DNA of 64,000 nucleotides from Nereocystis luetkeana (Eukaryota; Sar; Phaeophyceae; Laminariales; Laminariaceae). The DNA lies in the NCBI GenBank assembly GCA_031213475.1, contig JARUPZ010000034.1, positions 3,619,114 to 3,683,113 on the forward strand. The letters are read 5' to 3'. Below are positions 35,075-47,255 of this stretch, in pieces; the stretch's first letter is position 1, and each line of letters begins with the position of its first letter. Under the pieces are notes generated by a model. The model worked only from the letters and a program-made list of their open reading frames with translations, made no database searches and was not told where the DNA came from. A program made the translations under genes and the position numbers.

Positions 35075-35080
35075 TTAATA
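34998..35080 (+). repeat. (AGT)n microsatellite interrupted twice by TATTAATA
   Basis: Two perfect AGT arrays are each ended by TATTAATA (35034-35041 and 35073-35080). Removing TTAATA from each restores the in-phase TAG register apart from one base. Confidence 0.8.
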
Positions 35081-35223
35081 GTGTTTACACGCTCTTTACA
35101 CATTTTGTCCAAAGTGGTTTTGCTGTAGGTAAAAATATGTGAGAATCACGTTTTTCGCGGATCGGGGTCCCGAAAATGCCAGAATCGCGTACCGCTCTGT
35201 CCCTACATTAAATGACCGTTTGG

Positions 35224-35474
35224 AGGCGTTCTACGATGTAGAGGTTCACCCTATTTTTTCTGAGGCTCCCCGCTTGAGTAGGTCCTTACCTCACCCGCAA
35301 GCTGACATCAGCAAAACTCATATTGCATCCCGATGAATAGTCCCATGGCCCAAGTATACAAAAACGTCATTTTTCGAAACAAGATCGGCGTTGCGAAGAT
35401 TTTGGGTTAAGGAGCCCCCGTCATTCGGAAAACCGTTTTGGCGGACAAGTGCTACCTCTAGCGTAGAACGCGTC
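35224..35474. mobile_element. Foldback element family J, copy 1 (lacks MITE)
   Basis: GAGGCGTTCTACGATGTAGAG at the left is matched by the inverse CTCTAGCGTAGAACGCGTC at the right. It matches 59553-59919 and provides the empty site GTGCTACCTCTA for the family A insertion in that copy. Confidence 0.7.
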
Positions 35475-36082
35475 TTTTGTGTATATTAATGTTCAACACA
35501 AACAGCAGTCCATGTATTTTTGGGGCAGAGTGGATGTCTATGGGCATACTCTCTGCCTGGGAATATATCACTCGTTCGTTTGGAATCTGATGTAAATATA
35601 AAACGGGGATTACATTGCTTGCCGGCCCGAGTGGTGTGGACTGTTTACCTGTTACGGGCATTTCGACAAATCGACCAGACTGGTTGTTCACATCAAGCTA
35701 AATCGGCCAATCTGATCGAAAATCGACTCTAATATGATACCAGGGTACGCACCCGGTTAATAACATGGGGAAACGAAAGAACAATACATACGGTACGTAC
35801 GAGAGCCGTTGGAAATTGGAAGCAAGGAGCTTTCCGGACAGCAGTAACAATATTGCGCGCTGTATCGTTCGTATGTATACGGGTATGCAACACGCACCCG
35901 CGAACCTGGTGATCCCGTAATATGTATCATACGCGTTTAGTGAGAAACATAGGCAGTAGGTGTTCGCATTCGGAAAATGCAGACGAACGGACTTTTGCTG
36001 CCAGCAATACGCAGCTGTATACGTATCTCGTACGTGGCTATTGCTATTCAACCACTCTGTCCGTAAACACGTGAGCATTTGG

Positions 36083-36181
36083 TTAGCCCTCTTAGTATTG
36101 CAGTCCCGTTGTAGGGATAAAGCAGTCAAACTCCAAGTATTTTGCCCCCAAAACAGGACTGCAGTCCTATAAAAGGGTTAA
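36083..36181. mobile_element. Family B foldback MITE
   Basis: TTAGCCCTCTTAG ... CTATAAAAGGGTTAA, with internal GCAGTCCCGTTG and CAGGACTGCAG. Confidence 0.75.
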
Positions 36182-36378
36182 TATGCATGCCTACTAGTAG
36201 GCGGTCCACGTGTACGTACCGCTCTGTCCGGAAATGTGAGGACATTTTTGGGTTCCGATGTACCAGGTACGAAGGTACGAACTGCAGACGGACAGCAAGG
36301 ACACGGCTTTTTTTTTTTCCTTTATACTGCTGTGGTGGTACTATGTATACTATTGTACGACGTATCACATGCATATAA

Positions 36379-36701
36379 GCCGGTCGCCCCGGTGGTTCAA
36401 GTGGTTAACCTCGAATTCTACTTGTTTGAGTCCTGGGTTCGAGCCCCAGGTGGGTCGGACTTTGACTTTATTTGCAAAAATAAAAAAAGGGATTCAATTG
36501 TTGAGAGCGCCTTGCAGCGTGGGTAGGCACAATTCGATGCGAGTCGACGAGGGAAGAAAAGGCTGAAATCTTCTCGCGATAAAAATGAAGGCACGTACCG
36601 CAGCGGGAAGGGGGGAGAAGAGCCTGCTATGTGACCCCGGATCTGAGTTACGAGTTGGAAGGAGAGAGAGAAGAAGATGTGCGAAGATAATGAATGGGAT
36701 G

Positions 36702-36737
<36 letters not shown>
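36379..36737 (+). mobile_element. Full-length tRNA-derived SINE with poly-A tail
   Basis: The tRNA-like head (36383-36455) has an A box (TGGTTCAAGTGG) and a B box (GGTTCGAGCCCC), the internal Pol III promoter. The body is about 240 bp of unrelated sequence. The tail is A36 at 36702-36737. It matches 39757-40110 (opposite strand) over its whole length, so both are recent. Mobilisation would depend on a LINE. Partial copies of the body lie at 10050, 11397, 32906, 34440, 37800 and 38775. Confidence 0.85.
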
Positions 36738-36742
<5 letters not shown>

Positions 36743-37104
36743 TTTATACTGCACCTGGTACCAGGTATTGATGTACGTTCCGCACGCTCGCACCGTACAG
36801 AATACGGTGTACCACGCTATAATACTCTATACCTGCAGTGTGCAAAATATACGGACGGTACAGCAACAGCACCAGTGACACCGCAGCTACAGCAGCAGTT
36901 TGTTGTGTGTGGTGTGGCGCATGTGGTGTGCCAAGTTGATCGTGTCTCTTAGTTCCCTTTTCGCGTTTGTTTTGTACGAAAGGCCGGCGGGAAGGAGGTG
37001 GGTCGGGGTTGAAAAAAGGGGCGACCACCCCTCGGATTCCCGGCCGAATATCTGTTTTGGAACGTGATACACTACTAATAATCTCTGTATGATTTTCTGT
37101 TACA

Positions 37105-37339
<235 letters not shown>

Positions 37340-37689
37340 CAGTAGTGGTTCCATCGTGCTGAGGGCGGTTGCTACAGCATCGGAGAGTTATTTTCCCATA
37401 ACTTCAAGGATTGGAGTGAGCTGTTTTTGTAACCCGCAATTTTTTTCGTTTTCCCGATGCTTTTTTGTTCTCCCTAGGATGTGAACTTTGTTTTCCCTGA
37501 TATTTTCACCCTCCGTTAAATTTCGTAAATTGTGACAAGAACACCTCCGTGTCTTGATACAAATTTCCAAAAATTCGTGAAACCAAAAAGCTGGAAATTC
37601 TGGGTGAAAAAGCTCTCCGATAGCAACGGCCCTGTGAGTACGACGTTGTGCTTCTTCCATCGTACCTTGGTGCGTGTGTAGTAACATGA

Positions 37690-37705
37690 TACCTGGTACC
37701 TGGTA
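37690..37705. repeat. Overlapping TACCTGGTA motifs
   Basis: TACCTGGTA at 37690-37698 and 37697-37705 share one TA, as if a second event used the TA of the first. Confidence 0.6.
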
Positions 37706-37799
37706 CTGTTTTATTGTGTTTTGATGTTGCCTGGTGTACAAGTAGATCATTTTTTTTCTCGCAGTACGAACGTATACACTGCAAAAACTATCCCACACT

Positions 37800-37955
37800 G
37801 AATGCACGTGCTCGATTCGACGCGAGTCAATGAGGAAAGACAAGGGCTCAATCAAGTCTGGTCTGGTCTGGTCAAGATAGAAAAAGCAACGCACGAACCG
37901 TCGTGGTGGGAAGCAGAGCCTTTTCTGTCTGGCCCCGGATCTGAAGTGACGACTA
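37800..37955 (+). mobile_element. tRNA-SINE body, fragment
   Basis: CGATTCGACGCGAGTCAATGAGG and GGCCCCGGATCTGA align with the SINE body. It is cut at the right by a family A MITE at 37956. Confidence 0.5.
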
Positions 37956-38153
37956 GTACGGGGGACCATAGTTAATAGGACCACATATTGTTAGTAAAAA
38001 TGGTTAAATATATAGGTTTTTATGTATACCATAGGTCCTATTAACCCCTTTAGAACCGCAGTCCCGGTTTGGGGACAAACTACTTGAATTTTGACTGGTT
38101 TGTCCCACAAACCGTACTGCGGTTCTAAAAGGGTTAACCATGGCCCCCCGTAA
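37956..38153. mobile_element. Family A foldback MITE split by a family B MITE
   Basis: GTACGGGGGACCATAG ... CATGGCCCCCCGTAA. It is interrupted near its right end by a family B MITE that duplicated TTAA in the GTCCTATTAACCATGG context. Confidence 0.9.
38041..38137. mobile_element. Family B MITE nested in family A
   Basis: TTAA at 38041-38044 and 38134-38137. Between them CCCCTTTAGAACCGC ... GCGGTTCTAAAAGGG. The surrounding MITE supplies an unambiguous empty site, proving the TTAA target duplication. Confidence 0.92.
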
Positions 38154-38399
38154 TAGGAGGGAGAGAGAAAAGCGGATAATAAATACTGTATAGATGGGAC
38201 GGACGGAAAAAGAAGAAAGAAAAAACGCTTACGTGCATGCCTTGTACGCACGTATTTCGTCCCCATTTTCCTTTTGTATACATACCAACATGGCCGGGAA
38301 CGTGATCCCCGCTTGATATTTATTTACGTCATACCTCAAATGGGGGTGACATTCCCGACCAGAAAGGTACGGGTATATTTTTGATTTTTACCTTGTCTA

Positions 38400-38504
38400 T
38401 TACGGGGGACCATAGTATATAGGACCAAATATTGTTGGTAGAAATGGTTAAATAGGTAGGTTTTTGGGTATACCACAGGTCCCATTAACTATGGTCCCCC
38501 GTAA
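38400..38504. mobile_element. Family A foldback MITE
   Basis: TTACGGGGGACCATAG ... CTATGGTCCCCCGTAA. Confidence 0.9.
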
Positions 38505-38774
38505 ATAGTTCATGCTTGCTGCTCTAGTGCAAAATTGATCTCACACCATGATACTTGTGGATATTCAAGTAGTTCGCCCCCCTTCCCCCCCAACCAAAAT
38601 GACTGCTTTTCCGAAGGGACTGCATGCATATCATTGCCGGATGGCGAACGTGGCAGCAGTAAAATGATGAGGATAAGATGCCAACATGCAGGGCGGGCGT
38701 AAGTATTAGGACCGCTTGGTCTCCATATTGATGTGTAAACGGTCCTTATATTTACGACCACCCAGAGTGCCCAT

Positions 38775-39035
38775 ATTTTCTTTCTTTGTTTCCTTCTTTC
38801 CCTTTCTCCGTCCCAGTCATTACCTTGGCCCTTCTTTTCTCTCTCCTTCCAAGTAGTGACTCAGATTCGGGGTCACATAGCAGGCTCTTATCCCGCCTCC
38901 CTATACTACGTACAGTTCGTGCCTTGCGTTTATATCGCCAGAACGACTGCAGCCCTTTGTTCCCTCGCCGACGCGCGTCGAATCCCGCCTGCCCGCGCTT
39001 CGTACGAAGGTGCCCTCAGCAATTAGTTGAAAATG
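38775..39035 (-). mobile_element. tRNA-SINE body, fragment
   Basis: TGACTCAGATTCGGGGTCACA, the AGCAGGCTCTTATCCC block and GCGCGTCGAATCCCGCCTGCC align with the SINE body. The tRNA head is missing. Confidence 0.65.
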
Positions 39036-39044
39036 TAGACACAA

Positions 39045-39150
39045 TTACGGGGGACCATAGTTGATAGGACCAACGGTACATACGAAAACCTACGTGTTTC
39101 CCTATGTTTACTATCAATCTTTGGTCCTATTTTACTAGGTCCTTCGTTAT
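39045..39150. mobile_element. Family A foldback MITE, diverged
   Basis: TTACGGGGGACCATAG is intact at the left. The right end is mutated (TAGGTCCTTCGTTAT). Confidence 0.75.
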
Positions 39151-39755
39151 AGGAAATAAGCGCCCCGCCCGCCCCCACGGCGGTAAGGCTACAACAGTGG
39201 GGGGTGTAGAGCAGTAGTAATGAAGCGCATGTTGGAGACTGAAGAACAATGAAATGAAGAGACGTGAGAAACAAATGGAAGGACTCGTTATTTTAGGGGG
39301 CAGAGAGGGGCAAGACTTATTGCGGGCGATACGAAAACTTACACGGTAGATAAATGAAGGACAGAAAGCACGTTTAAAGAGGGCAGGAGAAAGGAAATAT
39401 TCAGCGATTGAGCTGAAGTTCTGGATGCGTTGTAGTATGCAGGCATCTTATTGGTCCAGGCTTGTGGCGGCATAAAACAACGTTTTATTTGCGTGAGATC
39501 CGAAGTCTGAACCATGATGTGGTCGCCAAACTGAAAAACGCGGATGGGGGAAAAGTGGAGACCCTCCTTCCCTTTAAAAACGGCACTACTTATTGCAACC
39601 AGATCACACATACATGTGATAGTTGAGCCGACAAGGCGATCTCTGGCAATCTCGCCCCCACGGCACCATGGCGGCAGCGGAAAGTACGGGTGTGGTCAGC
39701 GTCCTTGTGTATGGCTGTTAGTATAAGAACATCTCGTGCTTTTTTGGTGGCCCGT

Positions 39756-39756
<1 letters not shown>
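39151..39756. other. Non-coding, no gene recognised
   Basis: Nothing assignable between the family A MITE and the SINE poly-T. Confidence 0.3.
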
Positions 39757-39786
<30 letters not shown>

Positions 39787-40110
39787 CTTCATCCCATTCA
39801 TTATCTTCGCACATCTTCTCTCTCCTTCCAACTCGTAACTCAGATCCGGGGTCACATAGCAGGCTCTTCTCCCCCCTTCCCGCTACGATACGTGCCTTCA
39901 TTTTTTTATCGCGAGAAGATTTCAGCCTTTTCTTCCCTCGTCGACTCGCATCGCATTGTGCCTACCCACGCTGCAAGGCGCTCTCAACAATTGAATCCCT
40001 TTTTTATATTTTTGCAAATAAAGTCAAAGTCCGACCCTCCTGGGGCTCGAACCCAGGACTCAAACAAGTAGAATTCGAGGTTAACCACTTGAACCACCGG
40101 GGCGACCGGC
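39757..40110 (-). mobile_element. Full-length tRNA-derived SINE with poly-A tail (opposite strand)
   Basis: The poly-T at 39757-39786 is the tail. The head, at 40035-40110 on the minus strand, has the same A box and B box (GGGGCTCGAACCCAGG read on the + strand). It matches the SINE at 36379-36737 closely throughout. Confidence 0.85.
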
Positions 40111-40189
40111 TAGTTCTGGCTATCGCCGAGAATCGAATTCGACGAGCCACCCTTTGCTTTGTTGGCCCTCATTCAGCCTCCGGATACAA

Positions 40190-40278
40190 GGCACCACTCT
40201 TGTACCTTAATATAGGGATATTTTTGACTGAATATTAGTATCAAAAAGGTCCTTATATTGAGAGACAGAGTGGTATTG
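40190..40278. mobile_element. Short foldback repeat family G
   Basis: ACCACTCTTGTACC ... AGACAGAGTGGT, with GGTCCTTATATTG internally. Related copies cluster at 42978-45450. Confidence 0.6.
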
Positions 40279-40979
40279 GAGTAGACGATACACGTCACAC
40301 TATTAACAGCAGCCCAAATACTGCGATTGTATAGTACTGCTGTAACAGAGGGGTGCAAATGAGGAGCGAGGCAGATGCCTTGGAGTGGTGAAACTCCACA
40401 CTGCTACGTACGGCGTTGGCGGTTTCCCTGTTGGACATGTGTGTTGCATGTGCTGAGCTTGACCAGTCAGGAGCATGCGTCACGCTCCTCATTCCCATCG
40501 TACTTGTAGTGGCCCCTTTAGAGCTTCCCCCACGTTTTTTCGGAGGACTTGACTTAGAGTTAGTGTCGGACGGAAACACCACACGTGATTTTTCGGAGCA
40601 GACGCCAACAACAGCAGCAACGAACAAACACACTACAAAACAGCAACAATAAATGCAAACGAAACAGAAAAATACGAGTCACTTGGAGTTGGCGTGGGAC
40701 GACAAGAGCACGCGAAATATTTCCACTTTAGTCTAGGCCAACAACAACAACAGCAACAACAACACTACCATTGACCACACGTCCCTTTCGAGACGGAGCA
40801 GTGGAGGAATTTCTGGTCGATTTTCGTTTTTGTCGAGTGTATTTACTTGGTGTCAGTATGCCCCCTGAAGTACACCCCCCTGCCTGGTCTCGAAAAGGGA
40901 TACCTGGTACCAGGTGGTAGTGGATAGTGGGGTGTCGACTTTTTTTTTTACCTGAGTTTGTTGAAGCGAGTGCACTCTG
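40279..40979. other. Non-coding
   Basis: Contains CAA-rich stretches (40740-40770), TACTGCTGTA at 40335-40344 and TACCTGGTA at 40901-40909. No gene recognised. Confidence 0.3.
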
Positions 40980-41076
40980 TTAACCCCTTTAGAACCGCAG
41001 TCCCGTTTTGGGGACAAAGTACTCTAAATTTGAATGGTTTGTCCCCACGGCGGGACTGCGGTTCTAAAAGGGTTAA
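40980..41076. mobile_element. Family B foldback MITE, near-consensus
   Basis: TTAA at 40980-40983 and 41073-41076. CCCCTTTAGAACCGCAGTCC ... GGACTGCGGTTCTAAAAGGG (one arm base differs). Confidence 0.92.
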
Positions 41077-41127
41077 CCCTACCTGGTACGTATAACTACG
41101 CAATAGGCTTGGAGTATCGTCTTCACG

Positions 41128-41246
41128 TTAGGTCTGCAGTTCCGTTTCTGGGGACAAACTACTTACTTAAATACAAAGTACTTACTACAGTTGTAGGATT
41201 TGAGTAGTTTGTCCCCAAAGCAGGACTGCAGTTCTTATAAGGTTGA
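41128..41246. mobile_element. Family B foldback MITE with internal expansion
   Basis: GGTCTGCAGTTCCGTTTCTG ... GCAGGACTGCAGTTCTTATAA. The loop is longer than in other copies (about 20 extra bases). Confidence 0.7.
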
Positions 41247-42970
41247 GCGATACGCGTCAGCATATAAACATTTTACCTATTAATAGTCAGAAGTAGTACC
41301 AGGCACCAGTACGTAGTATGAGGTAGAATGTGTACAACAACGACAACGAGTCTTTTTAGAACAACAGCGACACTCGATGCCCATCATCACCACCACAACA
41401 AGCCGCAGCAACAACCATCACCACTGCTAACATTATTACCACCCTGCCACCAGCAACAAGCTGCTGCTGCTGCTGCTGCTGCTGGTGGCGAGGATCGTGG
41501 TGGTTGATCTGTCGTACCTCGTATATGGTGCCTGTTTTTTTTGGTAGAGCTCTCCATGCTGTACTCGTAGATGAATAAAATAAATTTCTGGGAATATCCT
41601 CCATAAAAAGCGGGAAAACAAAACAGGCCCCTGCTTGGCTCTCCTGATCCCACCCGGGCTTGATCCCACCCGGATATGATCCCATTTGGCACCCTGCTCT
41701 CACCCACAAGGTGCATAAATATGAATTAGCCCTCCGCAGGAGCCGCCGGAGGCCGTGAGCGCGAAGCACGAACCGTAAACGGTCAGAAATCGTCGAACGG
41801 TAAAAAATCGTTGGATGCAAAAGAAAAAAAAACTACGCAACCCGGGACAGGAGTTGAACCCAGCACCAAAATCATGGTGCTGGGCACCATAGACCGCGGA
41901 GCTGTATCATATCACCCTTCACCCCCCCCAAACAACACAACCCGGGACGGGAGTTGAAAGCGAAATCATGGTGCTGGGCACCATAGACCGCGGAGCTATA
42001 TCATATCACCCTTCACCCCCCCCACCACCTCCACGCTATACAGAGCATGTATAACTACGTGCCCGTACAAGCATATACAGAGCATAGGAATATTCCTGGA
42101 AAATTATCTTCATCTACGAAGTCGTGAACCCAGCTCGGTTTTTCAGTGAGCACACATCAACTTGCAGATGCCACCATCACCAGCACAACCTGAAGTAGCA
42201 GCCGCCACCACCACCACCACCAGCGGCAAGCTGCTGCTGTTGCTGATGCTCAGTTGATGGTGGTGGTGGTGCTTGACTTGAGGATGGTTGTCATGTGGTG
42301 TCTGGTCTTTGGTACCTGCTACGTGCTACTGGTATGCGGCGAGATTCGTACTACTGCTGTATGTTTTTTTTAAATTGCCGGGAGGACCCCTGCTGGTACC
42401 TGGTAGGGTTGGCCATTCAACGTGACCAAGCGTCGCAAGCTTGGGACGGCTTTGAACACGAGCGGAGGAGTATGGAGACGCTATTTAGGGGCATTCAGAG
42501 AGCCCGTACGTTTCGAAGTCGGTGGCTTCTTTCATCTCAAACGGCGGCAGAAGGCGGCGTTACTTATCATGTGATATACACGAGCATCAGAGCGAGGATG
42601 AGCGGTACAGCAGTCTCTGCAAAGATTCAAAGGAATAACCATACTGCTGCTGTAGAACAGCTTCGAATCGTTGTGGCCACGACAACAAACACGGTGCAAG
42701 TACGAGTTGTTATGCCAACCTGCGACGTACGAAAACCGTGCCGGACCATGCGGCCGTACGTGGATAGAGAGAAACGTGCGTTTTGAATTTGTGTGGGAGA
42801 AAAAACTGTAAAATTAGAAAATTAGAAACTTTTTTTTTTGTTGCGTTGCTCCTCTCTAAATTGCCATCACAAATTGGGCCTCAAATATCTCTTGATTAAA
42901 GTGTTGTTGTTTTGGGCATCAGACAAAATATAAATATACCAGTATATAATAGATTGATATATCCCTCTGA
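41247..42970. other. Non-coding with SSRs and a tandem tRNA-like repeat
   Basis: No gene recognised. Holds TATTAATA (41278), a GCT run (41461-41482), the duplicated unit at 41838-42020, TACTGCTGTA (42352) and TACCTGGTA (42397). Confidence 0.35.
41838..42020 (-). repeat. Tandem pair of tRNA-like units, 100-bp period
   Basis: Both units contain ATCATGGTGCTGGGCACCATAG, GCGGAGCT and a CACCCTTCACCC end. Unit 1 retains a minus-strand B-box-like GGTTCAACTCC. Unit 2 has lost it through a 6-bp deletion. Confidence 0.6.
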
Positions 42971-42977
42971 TATTTTC

Positions 42978-45450
42978 CATATCGCTCTGGCCGGTAATAT
43001 AATCTACATATTGATTGTGATATGAAAACCAAAAGGGGGTTATATGATCGGCCAGAATGGTACCAGGGTATGTAAATATAACGTAAAAGAGTGTGTTGGG
43101 TTCGCACAGGGGTGTGCGATCGTTGTAGCGCTCGATTTTTCCAGAACGGGCAGGGGGGGCCAAAACACCGAACATCAACCATGGTGTTTTCGGAAAATGT
43201 CTTGTCGACGAGAGCCTTCCAAAAACGTAAGTGTTCGACTTTTCAAGCCCCCCCCCTGTTACCGTTATATGGGGAAATGACCGCTGCAAAACGATCGCAC
43301 CCCTGTGCGCACTCAACGCTCTTTACGGTATATCACTCTGCCCCTTAATATAAGGAACGTTTGTGTAATAAAATTGAATCAAAACGATCCCTATATCTAC
43401 TGGGGGCATATCCTGCATATAGGGACAGAGTTATGTACGGTATCCCTGGTACCATCCCACTCTGTCCGGTGTTATAGCCCACCTTTGAACTCTGGTTTGA
43501 AAACTAAATGTGGTTTATTTTGCCGGCCGAAGTGTCCGGTAATATAGTATACATCTGGACATTGATGTGAAAACTAGACGGGGATAATATTACCGGACAG
43601 AGTCGTATAATACTACTAATACTGCAGTAGTGGAATACTGCAGTAGTGACTACTGCAGTAGTGGATATCCACTCTATCCGGAGAGGTGTTTGCGATAATC
43701 CACGTTTGGTTCGGTTACAAACCTATTTTGAAACCGGCAAACACGAGGAGCTGATTGGTTGGATAGGCGAATCAAAAGTTGCTCCGTTTGCTGAACCCAT
43801 CCCTCAGAGTAACCCAACCCGACTATAGTTGGGGGGGGGGTGAAAAGGCGCCGTTTTGGTCACTTTATTTTTTCGTGGGTTGGGATCGATTGCTACTATG
43901 CAGGAAACGGACTGCAAGGAACGCAACCAACCCTGACCGAGTTCTTTGCAAACACGCCTATAATGCAAGGCCATGTTCGGTAGGCCGCGCACCAAAGTAT
44001 GCGGGGGGGTGCTTGCTCGGTAGATCCCTGCCGAGGGTTTCCGGAGTGTTCGGTATGGCCGCAATACTCTACCGAATATCCGGTATGGTTCGGTACGAGG
44101 TCGACACCGGTACCCGACACTTCGGTAAGATCGGTTGGCCCACCAGAAATAAAAAAGGTGTACCGGTATACTCTACCGGACATACCCCTTGAAATAATGT
44201 TTGTGCATTATTGTCCTTATTCAAACGTTCCTCATTTGCCCGGACCGAGTGGTACCTACTCGTACCGTACCTGATCGGACAAACAGATGCCCCACTCTGT
44301 CCCGAAATATACGGTCGTTGTATCCATTACTGTATCATGTGAACCGTTCTTACATTTAGGTACCGAGTGGTTAACCCGTCGATACCAACAGCAGTAGTAT
44401 TAATAGCTGGCACCGTATATGTGTGTGTTGTTTTGCAGTTTGGTGTTTTCCCCCGTCTACGTACATCATCAGACCGAGTGCCCGTCCTAATTATTTTATC
44501 CTAGATATCGCATACCTTGTAAACATTACCAGGCCATGTGGGGACAGACATACTGTGACACAGAGAAAGCCGAAACGAATCGCAACAAAATTTAATCGCG
44601 GTTCGAACAGCAGTAAAGCAACAAGGGGAAGGCGAGCGTACCGAGTACGAGTGACGCAACAAAACAAGGCAGACCAGGAGATACGAGAAGACAAAAAGGC
44701 AAACAAAGAAAAAAAAAAAAAAGTTTGTACCTGGTAGCTGCTGATTTTGTTTACCCCTGGTACGTGCGTATGTAGACATGAGATAGACCATGGACCGATA
44801 GTCTAGGCTCTTGGTCGCGTATTTTCGTGACCTTCGAACGGGCTGGATGGCTTGTAAGTAAGTACATACCTGGTACGACTCTCATAGACGGCTCGTTGTC
44901 GCTCGTTCTATTCTGTCAAGAATAAAAATGCCACAGCTTTTTTGACACCACCGTCTTCGCCTCTTCGTGACTTGGAACGGGCTGGACCCTATGACGACGC
45001 TGATCATTTGTTCATACGTACCCCTATATGTGATCTTGTGTGTTACGGTATGTACTTCGTACCAGTACGGGCGGAAATATAAGGACCGTGTACACATTAA
45101 TATCAATACCGAGCGGCTCTTGGTTTTGCGTCCAGAGTGTTATGTTGATAAACGGCGGGTTGCCGTTCCATTCTTCTGTTGCGTACACCTGGCGTGTGCG
45201 TATAGTCTAGTCATACAGACATGACGGCTGACCGCTGCACTCTGGTGTGCCTGTTGGTGACCGAGGAGGACAGCCTGCAAAAAATGCGGGCGATGCAGCT
45301 ACAACTACGAAGTATATTTGCTAATGCCATACCAGGGTACCACTCCGTCCCCGCGTACAATGACCGTTTGCCAGGTACATTACATATTGCTGTATTCATA
45401 GCACACAAAGGTTCCTTCCTTTGGCTTACATTTAATGACGGAGTGGTACG
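42978..45450. mobile_element. Cluster of short foldback repeats, family G
   Basis: Several copies share CACTCTGTCC/GGACAGAGTG ends and a middle with ATTGATGTGAAAAC-like sequence: about 42978-43075, 43470-43540, 43540-43610, 44218-44385 and 45337-45450 (TACCACTCCGTCC ... GACGGAGTGGTA). TACTGCAGTA-containing triplicate sequence lies at 43620-43670. No gene recognised in the interval. Confidence 0.55.
43092..43318. mobile_element. Foldback element family L
   Basis: GCACAGGGGTGTGCGATCGTT at the left is matched by the inverse AACGATCGCACCCCTGTGC at the right. A stray end of the same family appears at 59443-59480. Confidence 0.65.
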
Positions 45451-45473
45451 TGATAATATCACGGCCACTCGTA

Positions 45474-45570
45474 TTACCCCTTTTAGTACGGCAGCCCCGT
45501 TTTGGGGGCAAACTACTTGGAATTTGACTGGTTTGTCCCCGTAACCGGACTGCAGTTCTTAAAGGGTGAA
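45474..45570. mobile_element. Family B foldback MITE
   Basis: TTACCCCTTTTAGTACGGC ... GCAGTTCTTAAAGGGTGAA. Confidence 0.75.
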
Positions 45571-46917
45571 CCCAACACCACCGCCTGTCCGTACGTAGGC
45601 AGCCTGGAAACTATCGGTAGGGGTATTGCCTTTCGGCTGAAAAAAACAAAATCGAAATGACCGAGCAAGCTCCTTAACCCGAAATCGTCAGGATGTCTCG
45701 TCAATCTCTGTTTCTCGCCGCAGTATAAATTGTCCTGTTGACCCGGGTAGCATCCAGGGGAGTCACTGGCCGATATCCTTGACAATGAAATACATATAGA
45801 ATCCGCGCGAACGGCTTATCATACAACTTGGAAATTCAGTAAAAATGGGATATAGACGAGACGCATTACGCAGCTTGCAAAGTTGAGTATCAACTATATA
45901 ATCAGTCGAAACTCACAGGTGACGTATTTCATAATTTTATAAAATGCTTTAGGCCACGGGGTTGGTCATCTAGGTGCCGTTTTAGTTTTCCCCCCAAAGC
46001 AGTTTTTGACTCACTACTACTGTTAATAGTGTATAGAGCTCGCCTCCTAAACTGAGGAGCCTGAGAGAAAAACAAACAGACGAACAAACAAACAGTGCAC
46101 CTCTGCCCTACAGTGAAGGTGTGGCATTATTAGGACGGGGGGGCAGAGCAATCAGGACCCATATCAGGACCCATCATCTACTGTAGACGACAAAACCTAC
46201 GCCGCCTGTGCCACGCATGAAGCGCTCCACCTCCGCTCCACGTCCGATGTTGAATCAGAATTCACGAAATACCTTATCAAGAAATCACGAATACCTGACC
46301 CAGCGAGCGACCGCTGTCCGGGTGCGAGCCACGGGCCCTGTCTGTTCGCGTGTCCTACCGGTCTGCCAGCACTGTTCCGTGCGGTATCTATCCACTTGGT
46401 AGTCCCATAAGCGCGATCAACCAAACGGTGCACGCTGCTGCTGTCGAAGTAAGCTACGTACTACCGATACGTCGTCAGCCGAAGAATATTAATCATACCA
46501 GGTATCGCCTAATTCTCTCTACAACAACAAACTGCAGATTATTATCATATCGGTTCCCGATCTCTAATAATATTTTTCCATTTTTACAAGGGCATAGTTT
46601 GCCCCGATTATCATGTTTCCCCGTGATAGGCGGCTGTCGAAACATTCCTGTTGATGTACGAAATGTCACGGCCACTCGCACTATGAAACCCCTTGATGAC
46701 CCCGAGATAAGCGACCGCGAAAAAACCCCCCCCGGTATGTCTCTGATGCCATCTATAAACCGTCTGCGATACGAGCAGCGCCAGGGCCCAGAAGAACGGG
46801 AGGGATCACGCTGCGCCCGTACCGCACGGTCTCGTTGCGTTGTTGACTTCAGGGCTCATCACGGGGTCACGACCCGGCCCGCGGGTCGAGTCAGGAACGT
46901 TTTATTATTATTTCACG
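45571..46917. other. Non-coding, no gene recognised
   Basis: The longest frame here (from 46350) continues into the GGGTC tandem repeat and a LINE end and is not gene-like. TACCAGGTA at 46496-46504. Confidence 0.35.
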
Positions 46918-47045
46918 GGTCGGGCGTGGAATCGAGTAGAGTCGGGTTTGGTTGGGTCGGGTTAGGTCGGGTCGGGTTGGGTCGGGTCGGGTCGGGTCGA
47001 GTCTGGTCGGGTCGGGTCGGGTCGGGTCGGGTCGGGTCGGGTCAG
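46918..47045 (+). repeat. (GGGTC)n tandem repeat
   Basis: About 20 GGGTC/GGGTT units with occasional substitutions. Confidence 0.85.
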
Positions 47046-47154
47046 CAGGTTTTCAAACCCTCACGGGTCGGGTCGCCCGTACCCGACGCAAACCGACCTG
47101 ATCCGCGAGGTTTGACCCGGGCCCGTGAACAACTTCGGACACCATTTTTTTGTA

Positions 47155-47255
47155 TCACCCCTCCCCCCCTCCTCCGTCTCGAAAGGGATGCGTGGTCAAT
47201 GGTCAAATGACTAAGGCAAGCAACAAATGAGTACGCCCCCCCCCCCCCTCCGCCC
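47155..47255 (+). mobile_element. LINE 3' end with poly-C tail, fragment
   Basis: CCGTCTCGAAAGGGATGCGTG, GGTCAATGGTCAAATGACT and AACAAATGAGTACG, then a run of 13 C. The TGA in AACAAATGA is the LINE ORF stop seen in the fuller copies. Confidence 0.75.

Noticed and set aside
46350..47210. A 286-codon + strand frame
   Set aside because: It runs through the GGGTC tandem repeat and into a LINE 3' end. No domain, and composition follows the repeats.
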